DNA from: an uncultured Ligilactobacillus sp.
GTDB lineage: Bacteria; Bacillota; Bacilli; Lactobacillales; Lactobacillaceae
Direction of reading: 5' to 3'
Length of the DNA stretch: 64,000 nt
Assembly: GCA_934215475.1 (NCBI GenBank)
Contig: CAKPZY010000005.1
Coordinates: 9,080-73,079, forward strand
The position numbers and the translations under genes were made by a program. The notes under the pieces were generated by a model that did no database searches, had not been told where the DNA came from, and worked only from the letters and a program-made list of their open reading frames with translations. This document shows positions 43,238-51,886 of the stretch, piece by piece. The first letter of the stretch is position 1; each line of letters begins with the position of its first letter.

Positions 43238-44497
43238 TCACCCCTTATTTTGCTTGAAATATTGGTTAAAGTTTTTGACATAAATATGATTCGTCCACTT
43301 GATCAATGCCCACCTTTTTGGATTCATGTCTTGCGAATATTCAAAAGTCGTACCAACTCGCTTTGCTTTGATCAGCTTCAAAGCAGCTTGTTTGTCTTTG
43401 TTATTACGGGCATATTTTTTGAAAACTCTGACAGGAACACCTAACCATAAATGATGCTTTGCCGCATCATCATTACCATAAACTACTGGTGCCCCAGCCA
43501 AATCTCCAGTGACATAGTCTTGAACTACATAGTCCGCCAAATTATAACCATTGAGAGTAACAAAGAAACTGCTGCGTCCCTGGCGCAAGTTGATTTCAAA
43601 CAGCTTGAAAGTGTCATCACGCACATCATACTTCATATCAAAGTTGGCATAACCTGTAAACTTGACTTTTTCCAAAAATGTTTGAATCGTGTGATAGATC
43701 TCTTCGTTATATTCAGGCAAGATAGCCACATAATTACCGATTGCTGCCGGGGATGGGTCCTCTAATAAGGGGTGTCCCAAACACATCATCTTCACATGGT
43801 GATGCGAATCGACATACGCATTTAAAACACGCATATTGCTGTCATCACCTGGGATAAAGTCCTGCAAAATAAAATCAGACTCATAACCATTTTCATAGGA
43901 AAGCCGTAAGACATTGTCAAATTCTTCTCTGCTCTGGATACGGAAAGCCTTTTTTCGGCCTTCAAAATGCACGTCTAACCATTCAACACTATTAGCGGCC
44001 TTCAAAGTGACCGGATATTCAAAAGGCTGGGGCACCTTATGCGGATCATTTTTCCACTCTGACTTGGTAATAATTTGTGTTTTTGGATATGGCAGACCAT
44101 ATTTTTCGCAGATCTCGTAAAAACGTTCCTTATTATTTAATGTTTTTAATAATTTATAATCGATGTAAGGACATACGAACACATCATTTAACTCATCTTT
44201 GTGTTTTGCGATCAGTTCAGCATATCCATCGCCGCAGCCGATCAAGATCACTGGTTCCTTATGATCCTCGTACTTTTCCCTTAATTTCTGCATCGTCTTG
44301 ATCCACACAGGATCTTTGTCAAATCCATCAATGATCGTCAAATCCACAATTTTAGTAAATCGAGTCGGAGCCAATTGCGTAGCCGCATAGGCTTTGACAG
44401 GCCGCTGATATTTCTGATACAACGAACGCGCCATCCCATAGACGTTAAAATCACTTCCCAATAAAATCGGCGTAAATTCAACTTGCTTATCTGTCAT
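43238..44497 (-). CDS. ATP-grasp D-aspartate ligase (cross-bridge formation)
   Basis: A 419-residue ATP-grasp enzyme. The nucleotide-binding and metal regions are visible in FEYPVTLKAANSVEW, DFILQDFIPGDDSNM and KLFEINLRQGRSS. The Enterococcus faecium Asl-fm family joins D-aspartate to the lysine side chain of the nucleotide peptide precursor. The assignment rests on this similarity plus its position between murE (2 nt away) and aspartate racemase (overlapping), the arrangement known for D-Asp bridges. Other carboxylate-amine ligases are possible but less likely. Confidence 0.82.
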   Translation of the reverse strand: MTDKQVEFTPILLGSDFNVYGMARSLYQKYQRPVKAYAATQLAPTRFTKIVDLTIIDGFDKDPVWIKTMQKLREKYEDHKEPVILIGCGDGYAELIAKHKDELNDVFVCPYIDYKLLKTLNNKERFYEICEKYGLPYPKTQIITKSEWKNDPHKVPQPFEYPVTLKAANSVEWLDVHFEGRKKAFRIQSREEFDNVLRLSYENGYESDFILQDFIPGDDSNMRVLNAYVDSHHHVKMMCLGHPLLEDPSPAAIGNYVAILPEYNEEIYHTIQTFLEKVKFTGYANFDMKYDVRDDTFKLFEINLRQGRSSFFVTLNGYNLADYVVQDYVTGDLAGAPVVYGNDDAAKHHLWLGVPVRVFKKYARNNKDKQAALKLIKAKRVGTTFEYSQDMNPKRWALIKWTNHIYVKNFNQYFKQNKG

Positions 44498-44499
44498 CC

Positions 44500-46038
44500 C
44501 TATATCTCCTTACTCAAATCTTGTGCGATTTTGACATCTGTTTCATACGGGACCATCTTGCCGTTGATTTTTTGAATGGCATCGCGGCCTTTTCCGGCTA
44601 AAACAACGATCTCATCAGGCTTGCTCATCGTAATAGCTTGCTTGATCGCCTCTTTGCGGTCCAAAATGATCTGAACGGAGACTTTATCGTGATCGATATT
44701 TTCATCGATCTCCTGCGCGATCTTTAAAGGATCTTCAGTCGCTGGATCATCGGTCGTCAAAATCGCTGTATTTGCTTCTTCGCTTATTGCTTGACCTAAC
44801 CCACTTCGACGAGAGATCCCTTTGTCACCGGTACTTCCGGTTAACACGATGAGCCGCTCTCCTTTGGTCTGCTTGCTTAAAAAGTGAAGCAATGACTTGA
44901 GGCTAGCGTAGTTATGCGCATAATCAACATAAATAGTTCCATGCTCCCGTGTAGGGAAGACTTCCATTCTGCCAGGAACAAAAACTTTTGGCAATTGTTT
45001 TTTGATCTCAGCGGTTTTAGCGCCAGCGATCGCTGCAGCAATAATCGCAGCGACGGCATTTTCTTGATTGTAATCCCCAGGAATATCTAGTTCATATTCT
45101 CCGTCCACTGCCAACCTCTTACCCTTAACAGTAAATGCCTGCAACCCTACTTTACTTTCCAATAAGTTCTCTTTTTTCTTGTCAAATTCAAAATCGACCT
45201 GAGTTTCAAACGAAATCAGTGAATTTTTACGAGCAAATAAATAAATATGGTCATCCATTAGCGAACCTTTGGCAGCACCATAAATTTCATGAAAGTGCGA
45301 AGAATCCGCATTGATGATCACTCGTCTCGAATTACGCAACAACTGCTCCTTGCAATACATGTAATCTTCGAAAGTTGGGTGTTCATTTTTGCCAATATGA
45401 TCCGGTGAAATATTTAAGAACAAGCCAAGGTCATATTTTAAGCCATAGACTCGATCCTTTTTAAAGGCTTGGGAAGAAACTTCCATCACTAGATGGGTCA
45501 TCCCGCTGTCTACCGCTTCAGCCATATCATGAAAAAGGTCTAAGGACTCAGGTGTTGTCAAGTCTGATTTAAAATGCTGTTCCGGCTTTGGACCCACTAT
45601 CCGATCGATGGTTGAAAACAAGGCCGTATGGTCATTCGTACTTGCCTGTTCAATGCTATGGGCAAAATACGCAGTTGTTGTCTTCCCTTTAGTCCCTGTG
45701 ATCCCGGTGATAAACAATTTGTTTTGGGGAAAACCATAAAACGCAGCGCCTAATAATGCCATTGCTCTTTGCACGTTAGAAACGATCACTGCTGTCAAGC
45801 CGTCGCCTTCTGAATGGGGACGCTCTGCCACGTAAGCTGTGGCCCCCTTGGCTTTAGCTTGCTTCAAATAATCATTTTCAAAATGGCCCTTGCAAAAAAA
45901 TAACGTATTAGGCCTAGCTTGACGTGAATCGTAGGTTACGTAAGTAAATTTTTCGGGTTCAGCTGTCCCGCTATGTTTTTCAATTAATAATTTATGTTCT
46001 GACAATAATGTCAGGACCTGAGACATTGTAAGTGCCAT
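44500..46038 (-). CDS. murE: UDP-MurNAc-tripeptide synthetase (L-lysine-adding type)
   Basis: A 512-residue Mur ligase adding the third residue to the peptidoglycan precursor. The ATP loop is GITGTKGKTTTAYF (about residue 110), followed by the MEVSSQAF and HEHPTF-like segments. The amino-acid-recognition motif reads DDPATED, the L-lysine type rather than the DNPR of diaminopimelate enzymes. A following D-Asp ligase confirms a Lys-type stem. AAAGGAG precedes ATG 46038. A TACAAT on the minus strand near 46180 may be its -10 element. Confidence 0.92.
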   Translation of the reverse strand: MALTMSQVLTLLSEHKLLIEKHSGTAEPEKFTYVTYDSRQARPNTLFFCKGHFENDYLKQAKAKGATAYVAERPHSEGDGLTAVIVSNVQRAMALLGAAFYGFPQNKLFITGITGTKGKTTTAYFAHSIEQASTNDHTALFSTIDRIVGPKPEQHFKSDLTTPESLDLFHDMAEAVDSGMTHLVMEVSSQAFKKDRVYGLKYDLGLFLNISPDHIGKNEHPTFEDYMYCKEQLLRNSRRVIINADSSHFHEIYGAAKGSLMDDHIYLFARKNSLISFETQVDFEFDKKKENLLESKVGLQAFTVKGKRLAVDGEYELDIPGDYNQENAVAAIIAAAIAGAKTAEIKKQLPKVFVPGRMEVFPTREHGTIYVDYAHNYASLKSLLHFLSKQTKGERLIVLTGSTGDKGISRRSGLGQAISEEANTAILTTDDPATEDPLKIAQEIDENIDHDKVSVQIILDRKEAIKQAITMSKPDEIVVLAGKGRDAIQKINGKMVPYETDVKIAQDLSKEI

Positions 46039-46354
46039 CTATAAATATCTCCTTTTAAATTCTCTGAGAGTTAAAGCAACAAAATGATAGAGTTCTGCTC
46101 ACACCAAATTAACTCGGGCTCATTAGTCAAAACAAGAGCAAAAGCCCGCTCTCAGACCAATTACAGCTATGAATATTGTACCATATTAACAGCTATTTTT
46201 CTGAAAATAGTCTGTTTTTGTAAACCTCCGGAAATCCATCCTTCATTCAGTAAAACCGTGAAAGTACTTCTCAGTAAAATTAACATATAACTTTTTAATT
46301 TGAGACAAAATAAGGGGTTTTTATTGTTTTATACCTGTGAAAATAGTTACAATA

Positions 46355-46459
46355 TGAGTGAAAGATAGGTTCAAGTTATAGAAAGCGAAAAGTCTTGATC
46401 GACCATATCCGCCTTGATCATCTCTCTTCGCCATAATTCAAATTGGGAGGATGAGGTTT
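46355..46459 (+). promoter_or_regulatory. Structured leader of the second universal stress protein gene
   Basis: A TACAAT near 46349 would start a leader of about 100 nt. GCGAA-AG pairs with CT-TTCGC around TGATC/GATCA, a two-tier hairpin spanning about 46387-46433. The function is unknown; families of leader RNAs upstream of usp genes have been reported in lactobacilli, but I cannot assign this one. Confidence 0.35.
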
Positions 46460-46915
46460 ATGTATCAAAATATATTAGTTCCATTGGATGGCAGTGATAA
46501 CTCAAAGCGGGCCCTTGATGAAGCGATTACTTTATCTGAAAAATTTGGCTCGAAAATTTCTATTCTGTCTGTAGTCAATGAGAGCAATATGATTTTTACC
46601 ACTGGATCTCCAGACATGATCCTTAATGGCCTGAAAAGCAATGCGGAAGATATCGTAGAACAGGGTAAAAAGCAGGCAGCAGACCGCGGTATGGCCGTCG
46701 ACGCGTATGTTGAACGAGGTATTCCAAAGCAGATCATCGCTGAAGATTTTCCATCCAAACACAATATTGACTTGATCGTGATCGGCAAATCTGGAGCTGA
46801 TGCTTTTGACCGTCTGTTGATCGGCTCAACCACCAGCTACGTTGTTCGTAAGAGCACGATCAAAGTTTTAGTTGTCAGCAAAGTAGATGAAAAAGAGAAA
46901 AAAGCAACAGATTAA
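46460..46915 (+). CDS. Universal stress protein (UspA family)
   Basis: A 151-residue UspA protein; ATP-binding residues fall in GKSGADAFDRLLIGSTTSYV near the C-terminus. ATG 46460 is chosen because GGGAGG lies 9 nt upstream; an in-frame ATG at 46451 abuts that site. It is a single gene with a structured leader and a strong terminator. Confidence 0.9.
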   Translation: MYQNILVPLDGSDNSKRALDEAITLSEKFGSKISILSVVNESNMIFTTGSPDMILNGLKSNAEDIVEQGKKQAADRGMAVDAYVERGIPKQIIAEDFPSKHNIDLIVIGKSGADAFDRLLIGSTTSYVVRKSTIKVLVVSKVDEKEKKATD

Positions 46916-46934
46916 AGAAATATATAACAGCAAA

Positions 46935-46978
46935 AAATCCGCCGTAACATCTTGCAAATTCGATGTTACGGCGGATTT
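46935..46978. terminator. Strong bidirectional hairpin
   Basis: AAATCCGCCGTAACATC and its complement GATGTTACGGCGGATTT, 17-bp perfect arms with a 10-nt loop, between convergent genes. Confidence 0.88.
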
Positions 46979-47021
46979 CCACTATTTGTTAAATTGATCA
47001 TACTTTGACAAACTTCCCTAA

Positions 47022-47300
47022 TTAAACCTCTGCATATAAATGATCTTCCAGATACTGCGTTATGCCAATGCCAGTGGCTGGTAAAATATACTCCGTATTA
47101 CCTACAAAAAATGTGATCCGTTTAGCACCCATAAATTCATCTGTCGTCAAACCAGTAATATCATTAAGATCGATTTCCCACTTTTTTGGGAGTCTAACAC
47201 CTTTAGAAATACTGATCTTCATCTTGCCATCTTCAAACTTAAAGTTCAAAAAGCCAAAATATGAATGACTTCCATTAATGATCTGTGCATATGTGTTCAT
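47022..47300 (-). CDS. Small hypothetical protein (92 aa), possibly PH/GRAM-like
   Basis: A 92-residue soluble protein of alternating strands (SYFGFLNFKFEDGKMKISI, KWEIDLNDITG, RITFFVGNTEYILPA) ending in a helix, reminiscent of a small PH- or GRAM-like barrel. I know no family function. AGGAGAGAG precedes ATG 47300. A 28-bp perfect palindrome covers its probable start of transcription, so it is under a dedicated repressor. Confidence 0.65.
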   Translation of the reverse strand: MNTYAQIINGSHSYFGFLNFKFEDGKMKISISKGVRLPKKWEIDLNDITGLTTDEFMGAKRITFFVGNTEYILPATGIGITQYLEDHLYAEV

Positions 47301-47337
47301 AGCTCTCTCTCCTTTTCTAAAAACACTGTTTTATCTT

Positions 47338-47373
47338 CGTAAGAAATAAATATTTATTTCTTACGTAAGTATA
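47338..47373 (-). promoter_or_regulatory. 28-bp perfect palindromic operator and promoter
   Basis: CGTAAGAAATAAAT and its exact complement ATTTATTTCTTACG abut at 47338-47365, with TATACT (47368-47373, minus strand) just upstream. The palindrome covers the expected transcription start of the 92-aa gene. Confidence 0.75.
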
Positions 47374-47577
47374 GTAACATCATTTGAAAACACAGGCAAG
47401 AAAAAGCATCCGAAAATAAAAATATGTTTCTACGACTCGTTTAATCGTTTCTTAGACAGGATCGTGACACCTTATGACTACCCACCTGAAAAAAACGACT
47501 GTGCTAATATTTCCCTTAAATCCCATTTCTTTATGGTCCGCCAGAACATCTGCCGACTCTGGTCTTTCATGAACATA
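47374..47577. other. Intergenic, no gene seen
   Basis: About 200 nt between the palindrome and the aldo/keto reductase terminator. I see no supported coding frame. Confidence 0.5.
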
Positions 47578-47610
47578 CAAAAAAGCCGCTTCCTTATTTA
47601 GAAAGCGGCT
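47578..47610 (-). terminator. Terminator of the aldo/keto reductase gene
   Basis: AGCCGCTT and AAGCGGCT arms on the minus strand followed by TTTTTT. Confidence 0.85.
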
Positions 47611-47631
47611 AAGCATGTTACTAATTAGTTC

Positions 47632-48573
47632 TTATGGGAGACTGTTGCCCGCAGCCAAATATACGTCATACCATTCTTGGGCCGTCAAATCTACTTTCGT
47701 GCCCGCAACAGTATCCTTCAAATGCTCTGGATTCATTGTCCCAGCAATAACTTGGAACTTAGCTGGATGACGCAAGATCCACGCTGCACCGATCGCATTT
47801 TTAGAAACGCCGTATTTGTCAGCTAACTTTTGCAAAGCTTTATTGACCTCAGGAAAATCAGGATTATTGATAAAAGTTCCTTCGATCTGACCATATTGGA
47901 ATGGTGACCAAGCTTGGATCGTCATGTCATGCAACTGAGAATATTCCAAGATCCCACGGTCGTGGTCCACACTTCTGTCATCAGTCATATTTGTATGGAG
48001 ATCAAAATCTATTGGCCCTGTGTGCATCACACTAAATTGCAGCTGATTTATAATCAGTTTTTGACTAATTCTTGATTGTAATAATTCTACCTGCCCAGGA
48101 TTCATGTTGGAAACTCCAAAATGGCGAACTTTTCCTGAACTTTGCAACTCATCAAAAGCAGCTCCTACCTCACTTGGATCCATCAATGGATCGGGTCGAT
48201 GAAGCAAGAAACTGTCCAGGTGGTCTATTCCCATTCTCTGCAACATCCCATCGACTGCTTCCAAAAGGTATTTCTTTGAAAAGTCATATCGCGTGACCTT
48301 GTTATCACGCTCCGGATTATTATAGATCCCGCCTTTAGACTGAATAATGAAATCATCTGGACTCAAGGAAGATTTCCTCAAAGCCTCACCAAAAGTTTTT
48401 TCCGCTTTGCCAGCACCATAAGCACTAGCCGAGTCAATAAAATTGATGCCTGCTGCTTTGGCCGTTTCCAAGATCTTCACAGCGTCATCAACGCTCAATG
48501 ATGCCATGTGCATGATTCCTAATGCGATCTCGGAACCTGTAAATTCTGTACCACCTAGTTTGATCTGTTTCAT
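47632..48573 (-). CDS. Aldo/keto reductase (YdhF type)
   Basis: A 313-residue AKR of the AKR11/YdhF group: the catalytic Asp-Tyr pair in FIDSASAYGAGKAE, the Lys in IQSKGGI and the His in FLLHRPDP. The cofactor is expected to be NADPH; the substrate is unknown. GAGGAGGAAT precedes ATG 48573. Confidence 0.88.
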   Translation of the reverse strand: MKQIKLGGTEFTGSEIALGIMHMASLSVDDAVKILETAKAAGINFIDSASAYGAGKAEKTFGEALRKSSLSPDDFIIQSKGGIYNNPERDNKVTRYDFSKKYLLEAVDGMLQRMGIDHLDSFLLHRPDPLMDPSEVGAAFDELQSSGKVRHFGVSNMNPGQVELLQSRISQKLIINQLQFSVMHTGPIDFDLHTNMTDDRSVDHDRGILEYSQLHDMTIQAWSPFQYGQIEGTFINNPDFPEVNKALQKLADKYGVSKNAIGAAWILRHPAKFQVIAGTMNPEHLKDTVAGTKVDLTAQEWYDVYLAAGNSLP

Positions 48574-48818
48574 TATTGAATTCCTCCTCTTTTAAATCGA
48601 AACTAACTAAGTTTTATCGAACTATCAATTTGAGTATAAAACTTTTCACGACTACACCACAAGAAATGTGCCAGCACTCTGCAAAATACTGGCTGCTTAT
48701 CACAATCGCTGGATCGTCATACTCTCTACATATCTTGGCTTACCTTCCTAATGAAATATTAGGGTCCATATTAAACAACTAAAACTGGCATTGAAAATCT
48801 CAAGCTCTAAAGATCTCC
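48574..48818. other. Intergenic with a weak coding-like frame
   Basis: The plus strand holds a frame ending at 48782 with a hydrophobic tail (KYWLLITIAGSSYSLHILAY), resembling part of a membrane segment, but it has no ribosome binding site. I see no other feature before the promoter at 48819. Confidence 0.3.
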
Positions 48819-48847
48819 TTGACAACGATGAAGCAATTTTTTATACT
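48819..48847 (+). promoter_or_regulatory. Strong promoter of the ABC importer operon
   Basis: TTGACA (48819-48824), 17-nt spacer, TATACT (48842-48847). Transcription would begin near 48853. Confidence 0.88.
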
Positions 48848-48880
48848 GAGGTCAATTAATTAGCGAAAGGAAGAAAAAGT

Positions 48881-48943
48881 ATGCATAAGTCACAGGCTCA
48901 CACATTGAACATGGCTTGGCAAAGCCAGCACGATAGGTCGTAA
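48881..48943 (+). CDS. 20-aa leader peptide with one Trp codon
   Basis: AAAGGAAG lies upstream of ATG 48881. The peptide MHKSQAHTLNMAWQSQHDRS ends at TAA 48941-48943. The single Trp codon (13, TGG at 48917-48919) sits at the top of a 6-bp hairpin TGGCTT-GGCA-AAGCCA within the coding region. The following codons can pair with the downstream hairpin B. These are the properties of an attenuator leader peptide rather than a functional protein. It also holds three His and three Gln, so Trp as the sensed residue is an inference. Confidence 0.65.
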   Translation: MHKSQAHTLNMAWQSQHDRS

Positions 48944-49090
48944 TCGCACTTAACGGATACGATCTGGCAAACAGTTTGTATCCGTGCTGACTGCTTTTTC
49001 ATCTGTCAAAGTCTGCATGGTTCTTACATGGCAGGCTTTGGCGAAACCATTAGGGCAAACCAGAGTATGCTGGTTTGCCCTAATTTTTTT
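48912..49090 (+). promoter_or_regulatory. Attenuator: alternative hairpins and terminator
   Basis: Hairpin B pairs CGGATAC (48954-48960) with GTATCCG (48978-48984) plus GCA/TGC below. CAGCACG (48926-48932, inside the leader ORF) can instead pair with CGTGCTG (48983-48989), excluding B. Hairpin C pairs CAAAG-CTGC-ATG (49007-49019) with CATGGCAGGCTTTG (49027-49040). The terminator pairs TTAGGGCAAACCAG (49050-49063) with its perfect complement (49070-49083), followed by seven Ts. Ribosome position on the leader ORF would decide between B and its alternative. Confidence 0.7.
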
Positions 49091-49129
49091 GCCATCATCC
49101 AAAATAACATTACTGGGAGTGAATAAATT

Positions 49130-50134
49130 ATGAAACGCATCACAGCATTCATCGGCACCATTGTCCTCTTTTTAACTATCGTACTTTTCACTCAACCTGC
49201 ACAAAACGCCAGTGGAAAATTAGTTCATAAAAAAATCATCAAGGTAGGGATTTTACAACTTTTGAACCACCCTGCTTTAAACCAGATCCATCAAGGCATC
49301 ATTACTGGTTTAAAAGACGAGGGTTTTACAGAAAATAAAAACATCCAGGTAGAATTTCAAAATGCTCAAGGTGACCAGAGCAATCTAAAAACAATGGCAC
49401 AGAAATTAGCGGATCACGATGATATTTTACTCGGGATAGCAACACCAGCTGTGCAGTCACTAGTCAACTCTGCCAGCAGATCGACGCCGATCATCATGGC
49501 TGGGATCACTGATCCAACCGGCGCCGGCTTGGTCAAAACCGAAAAGCATCCAGGTGCTAATGTGACCGGATCATCGGGGGACTCGCCGCTAACTAAACAG
49601 CTTGCCTTTATCCGTGATATCATGCCCCAAGCGAAAAAGATCGGGGTGATCTACACTTCCTCGGATGCAGGAGGACAATACAATGCACACAAGTTTGCCA
49701 AGTTAGCCACTAAAGCTGGGCTAAAGCCTAAGATGTTTACCATCGCCAACACCAATGATATGCAGCAGATCAGCCAGCAGATGGCTAGCCAAGTTGATGT
49801 GATCTACGCCCCGCAAGATAACGGCGTCGCCTCAGCCATGAAGACCCTAGTCAATAATGCCGATCAAGCCGGTAAACCAGTTTTCCCAGCAGCAGATACG
49901 ATGGTCTCAGATGGCGGGACTGCGGCTTATGCCATCGACCAGCACGATTTAGGCCGCTTAGCGGGTCAAATGGCCGGTAAGGTTTTGAAGGGTAAAAATA
50001 CCGCAGATTATCCAGTCGAACAAGTAGTTAAGGGTCAATACGTGATCAATGAAGAGCAGGTCAAAAAGCTCCATATTCAGATCCCGCAAAAGATCATGCA
50101 ACAAGCACATAAGAACGGGAAGGTGATCAAATGA
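49130..50134 (+). CDS. ABC transporter substrate-binding protein (TrpX/DUF534 type)
   Basis: A 334-residue binding protein with an N-terminal signal anchor (about 5-24) and the periplasmic-binding fold of the DUF534 (ABC_sub_bind) family: KVGILQLLNHPALNQI, IVTPAVQ-like IATPAVQSLVNSA, GITDPTGAGLV, and IYTSSDAGGQYN. Related operons (trpXYZ) in streptococci are predicted tryptophan or aromatic amino-acid importers. Its stop overlaps the permease start (ATGA at 50131). GGGAGTG precedes ATG 49130. The leader-peptide attenuator controls the operon. Confidence 0.82.
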   Translation: MKRITAFIGTIVLFLTIVLFTQPAQNASGKLVHKKIIKVGILQLLNHPALNQIHQGIITGLKDEGFTENKNIQVEFQNAQGDQSNLKTMAQKLADHDDILLGIATPAVQSLVNSASRSTPIIMAGITDPTGAGLVKTEKHPGANVTGSSGDSPLTKQLAFIRDIMPQAKKIGVIYTSSDAGGQYNAHKFAKLATKAGLKPKMFTIANTNDMQQISQQMASQVDVIYAPQDNGVASAMKTLVNNADQAGKPVFPAADTMVSDGGTAAYAIDQHDLGRLAGQMAGKVLKGKNTADYPVEQVVKGQYVINEEQVKKLHIQIPQKIMQQAHKNGKVIK

Positions 50135-51036
50135 GTTTAATTACATCCAGTATCGGGCAAGGCCTGCTATGGGCACTGCTTGGGATCGCACTTTTTCTAA
50201 CGTTTAGGATCTTGGACTTTGCCGACATGACAGTAGAAGGTACCTTCCCCTTGGGCGCAGCTGTCACGGTAACTGCTATCACTCACGGTGCGTCACCAAT
50301 GTTTGCTACAGTTGCCGGTTTTCTAGCCGGTGCAGCAGGCGGACTCGTTACTGGCCTACTCTATACTAAAGGAAAAATCCCAATCTTACTGGCTGGGATC
50401 CTCGTTATGACTGCTTGTTTGTCAGTTAATTTACGTGTCATGGACGGCTCCAACGTTTCACTTATTGGTAAGCAGACGTTCTTTTCGGCTCATTTTTTTC
50501 AAACTCTTCCGAAATACTTTGACACGGTTATTATCGGAGGGCTCGTGATCATAACGATCACTGCCTTAGTTTCACTATTCTTGGAAACAGATCTAGGACA
50601 AGCCTTCATTGTCACTGGAGATAATAAGATGATGGCGCGCTCACTGGGGATCAATACGGATAACATGACGATCTTAGGGCTGACACTTTCTAATGGGATC
50701 GTTGGCCTGTGTGGAGCTTTGATCTCTCAAAGCAATGGTTATTCTGATGCTAATATGGGTATCGGCATCATCGTGGTGGCTTTAGCCTCGATCATAATCG
50801 GTGAAGTCGTCTTTGGTGAATTAACTTTAAACCAGCGCTTGATAGCCGTGACATTAGGCAGTATCATTTATCGCTTTGTACTCCTATTAGTTTTGCAGTT
50901 AGGTTTTTCAACCAACGACTTGAATCTCGTTTCGGCGATTATCTTAGCCTTTTGCTTGATGCTGCCAAACTTACGGCATTCACTGAAACTCGACGGAGTT
51001 GTAAGGAAGGGAGTCATAGTCAATGAGCAAGAATAG
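50131..51036 (+). CDS. ABC transporter permease (TrpY type)
   Basis: A 301-residue permease of the branched-chain-like/TrpY group with about eight to nine membrane segments; the conserved LGINTDNMTILGLTLSNGI and FGELTLNQRLIAV blocks are present. It is translationally coupled at both ends: 4-nt overlap with the binding-protein gene and 14-nt overlap with the ATPase gene. It forms the membrane pore of the importer. Confidence 0.85.
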   Translation: MSLITSSIGQGLLWALLGIALFLTFRILDFADMTVEGTFPLGAAVTVTAITHGASPMFATVAGFLAGAAGGLVTGLLYTKGKIPILLAGILVMTACLSVNLRVMDGSNVSLIGKQTFFSAHFFQTLPKYFDTVIIGGLVIITITALVSLFLETDLGQAFIVTGDNKMMARSLGINTDNMTILGLTLSNGIVGLCGALISQSNGYSDANMGIGIIVVALASIIIGEVVFGELTLNQRLIAVTLGSIIYRFVLLLVLQLGFSTNDLNLVSAIILAFCLMLPNLRHSLKLDGVVRKGVIVNEQE

Positions 51037-51793
51037 CGTCCTTGAACTAAAAAACGTTTCAACTTATGTCAATAGAAATACACCTAACGAAGTCAAAATC
51101 TTAAAGGAGCTAAATCTGTGCGTCGATGCCGGGGATTTCATTACCGTCATTGGGTCAAATGGAGCGGGTAAATCAACTTTATTCAATACTATTGCCGGTG
51201 AACTATCACCTGATGACGGTCGAATTTTGCATAACGGTCAAGACATTTCCCACGTTTCAGTCGAAAAAAGGACCAAATTCTTAAGTCGCGTTTTTCAAGA
51301 TCCGAAGATGGGCACAGCACCGCGAATGACTGTGGCAGAGAACCTTTTGTTAGCTACCAAAAGTGGCCAAAAGCGAGGATTACATTTTCGCAAATTGCGA
51401 ACAAACAAAGAATTTTTTGCCAAACGTGCAGCTGCTATGGGCAACGGTCTAGCAAGGCTGCTTGATACGCCAACAGAAAACTTATCCGGCGGGCAACGAC
51501 AGGCACTCAGCTTCCTGATGGCTACAATTAATCATCCTGATATTTTATTATTAGATGAGCACACGGCAGCGCTTGACCCAAAAACAAGCGATGAATTGAT
51601 GAAGCAAACCAGTGCAACTGTCACAGATCAGCATTTGACCTGCCTTATGATCACCCATCACATGGAAGATGCCCTTAAATATGGTAATCGATTAATTGTT
51701 TTACACAATGGGAAGATCACTTTAGACGTCAAAGGAATGCAAAAAGAGAGCTTAAGTAAAAAACAAATTATGGAATTGTTTGCAGATCAATGA
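51023..51793 (+). CDS. ABC transporter ATPase (TrpZ type)
   Basis: A 256-residue ABC ATPase: Walker A GSNGAGKST (about residue 42), Q-loop VFQDP, signature LSGGQRQALS (about 155), Walker B LLLDEHTAALD. ATG 51023 has AGGAAGGGAG upstream inside the permease gene. It energises the importer. A strong terminator closes the operon. Confidence 0.9.
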   Translation: MSKNSVLELKNVSTYVNRNTPNEVKILKELNLCVDAGDFITVIGSNGAGKSTLFNTIAGELSPDDGRILHNGQDISHVSVEKRTKFLSRVFQDPKMGTAPRMTVAENLLLATKSGQKRGLHFRKLRTNKEFFAKRAAAMGNGLARLLDTPTENLSGGQRQALSFLMATINHPDILLLDEHTAALDPKTSDELMKQTSATVTDQHLTCLMITHHMEDALKYGNRLIVLHNGKITLDVKGMQKESLSKKQIMELFADQ

Positions 51794-51810
51794 AGAATAA
51801 ATCATGGTCG

Positions 51811-51861
51811 AAAAAGCCCCATAATTGTTAGATCTAATTCTAATAATTATGAGGCCTTTTT
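51811..51861. terminator. Bidirectional terminator
   Basis: AAAAAG-CCC-ATAATT-TTAGA and its complement form a long hairpin with T-tracts on both sides, between the importer and exporter operons. Confidence 0.85.
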
Positions 51862-51886
51862 ATGTTTAAACACCTGAGTTGGCAGG

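Noticed and set aside
48853-49129. T-box upstream of the ABC importer
   Set aside because: No T-box core sequence or antiterminator bulge is present; the leader ORF and hairpins explain the region better.
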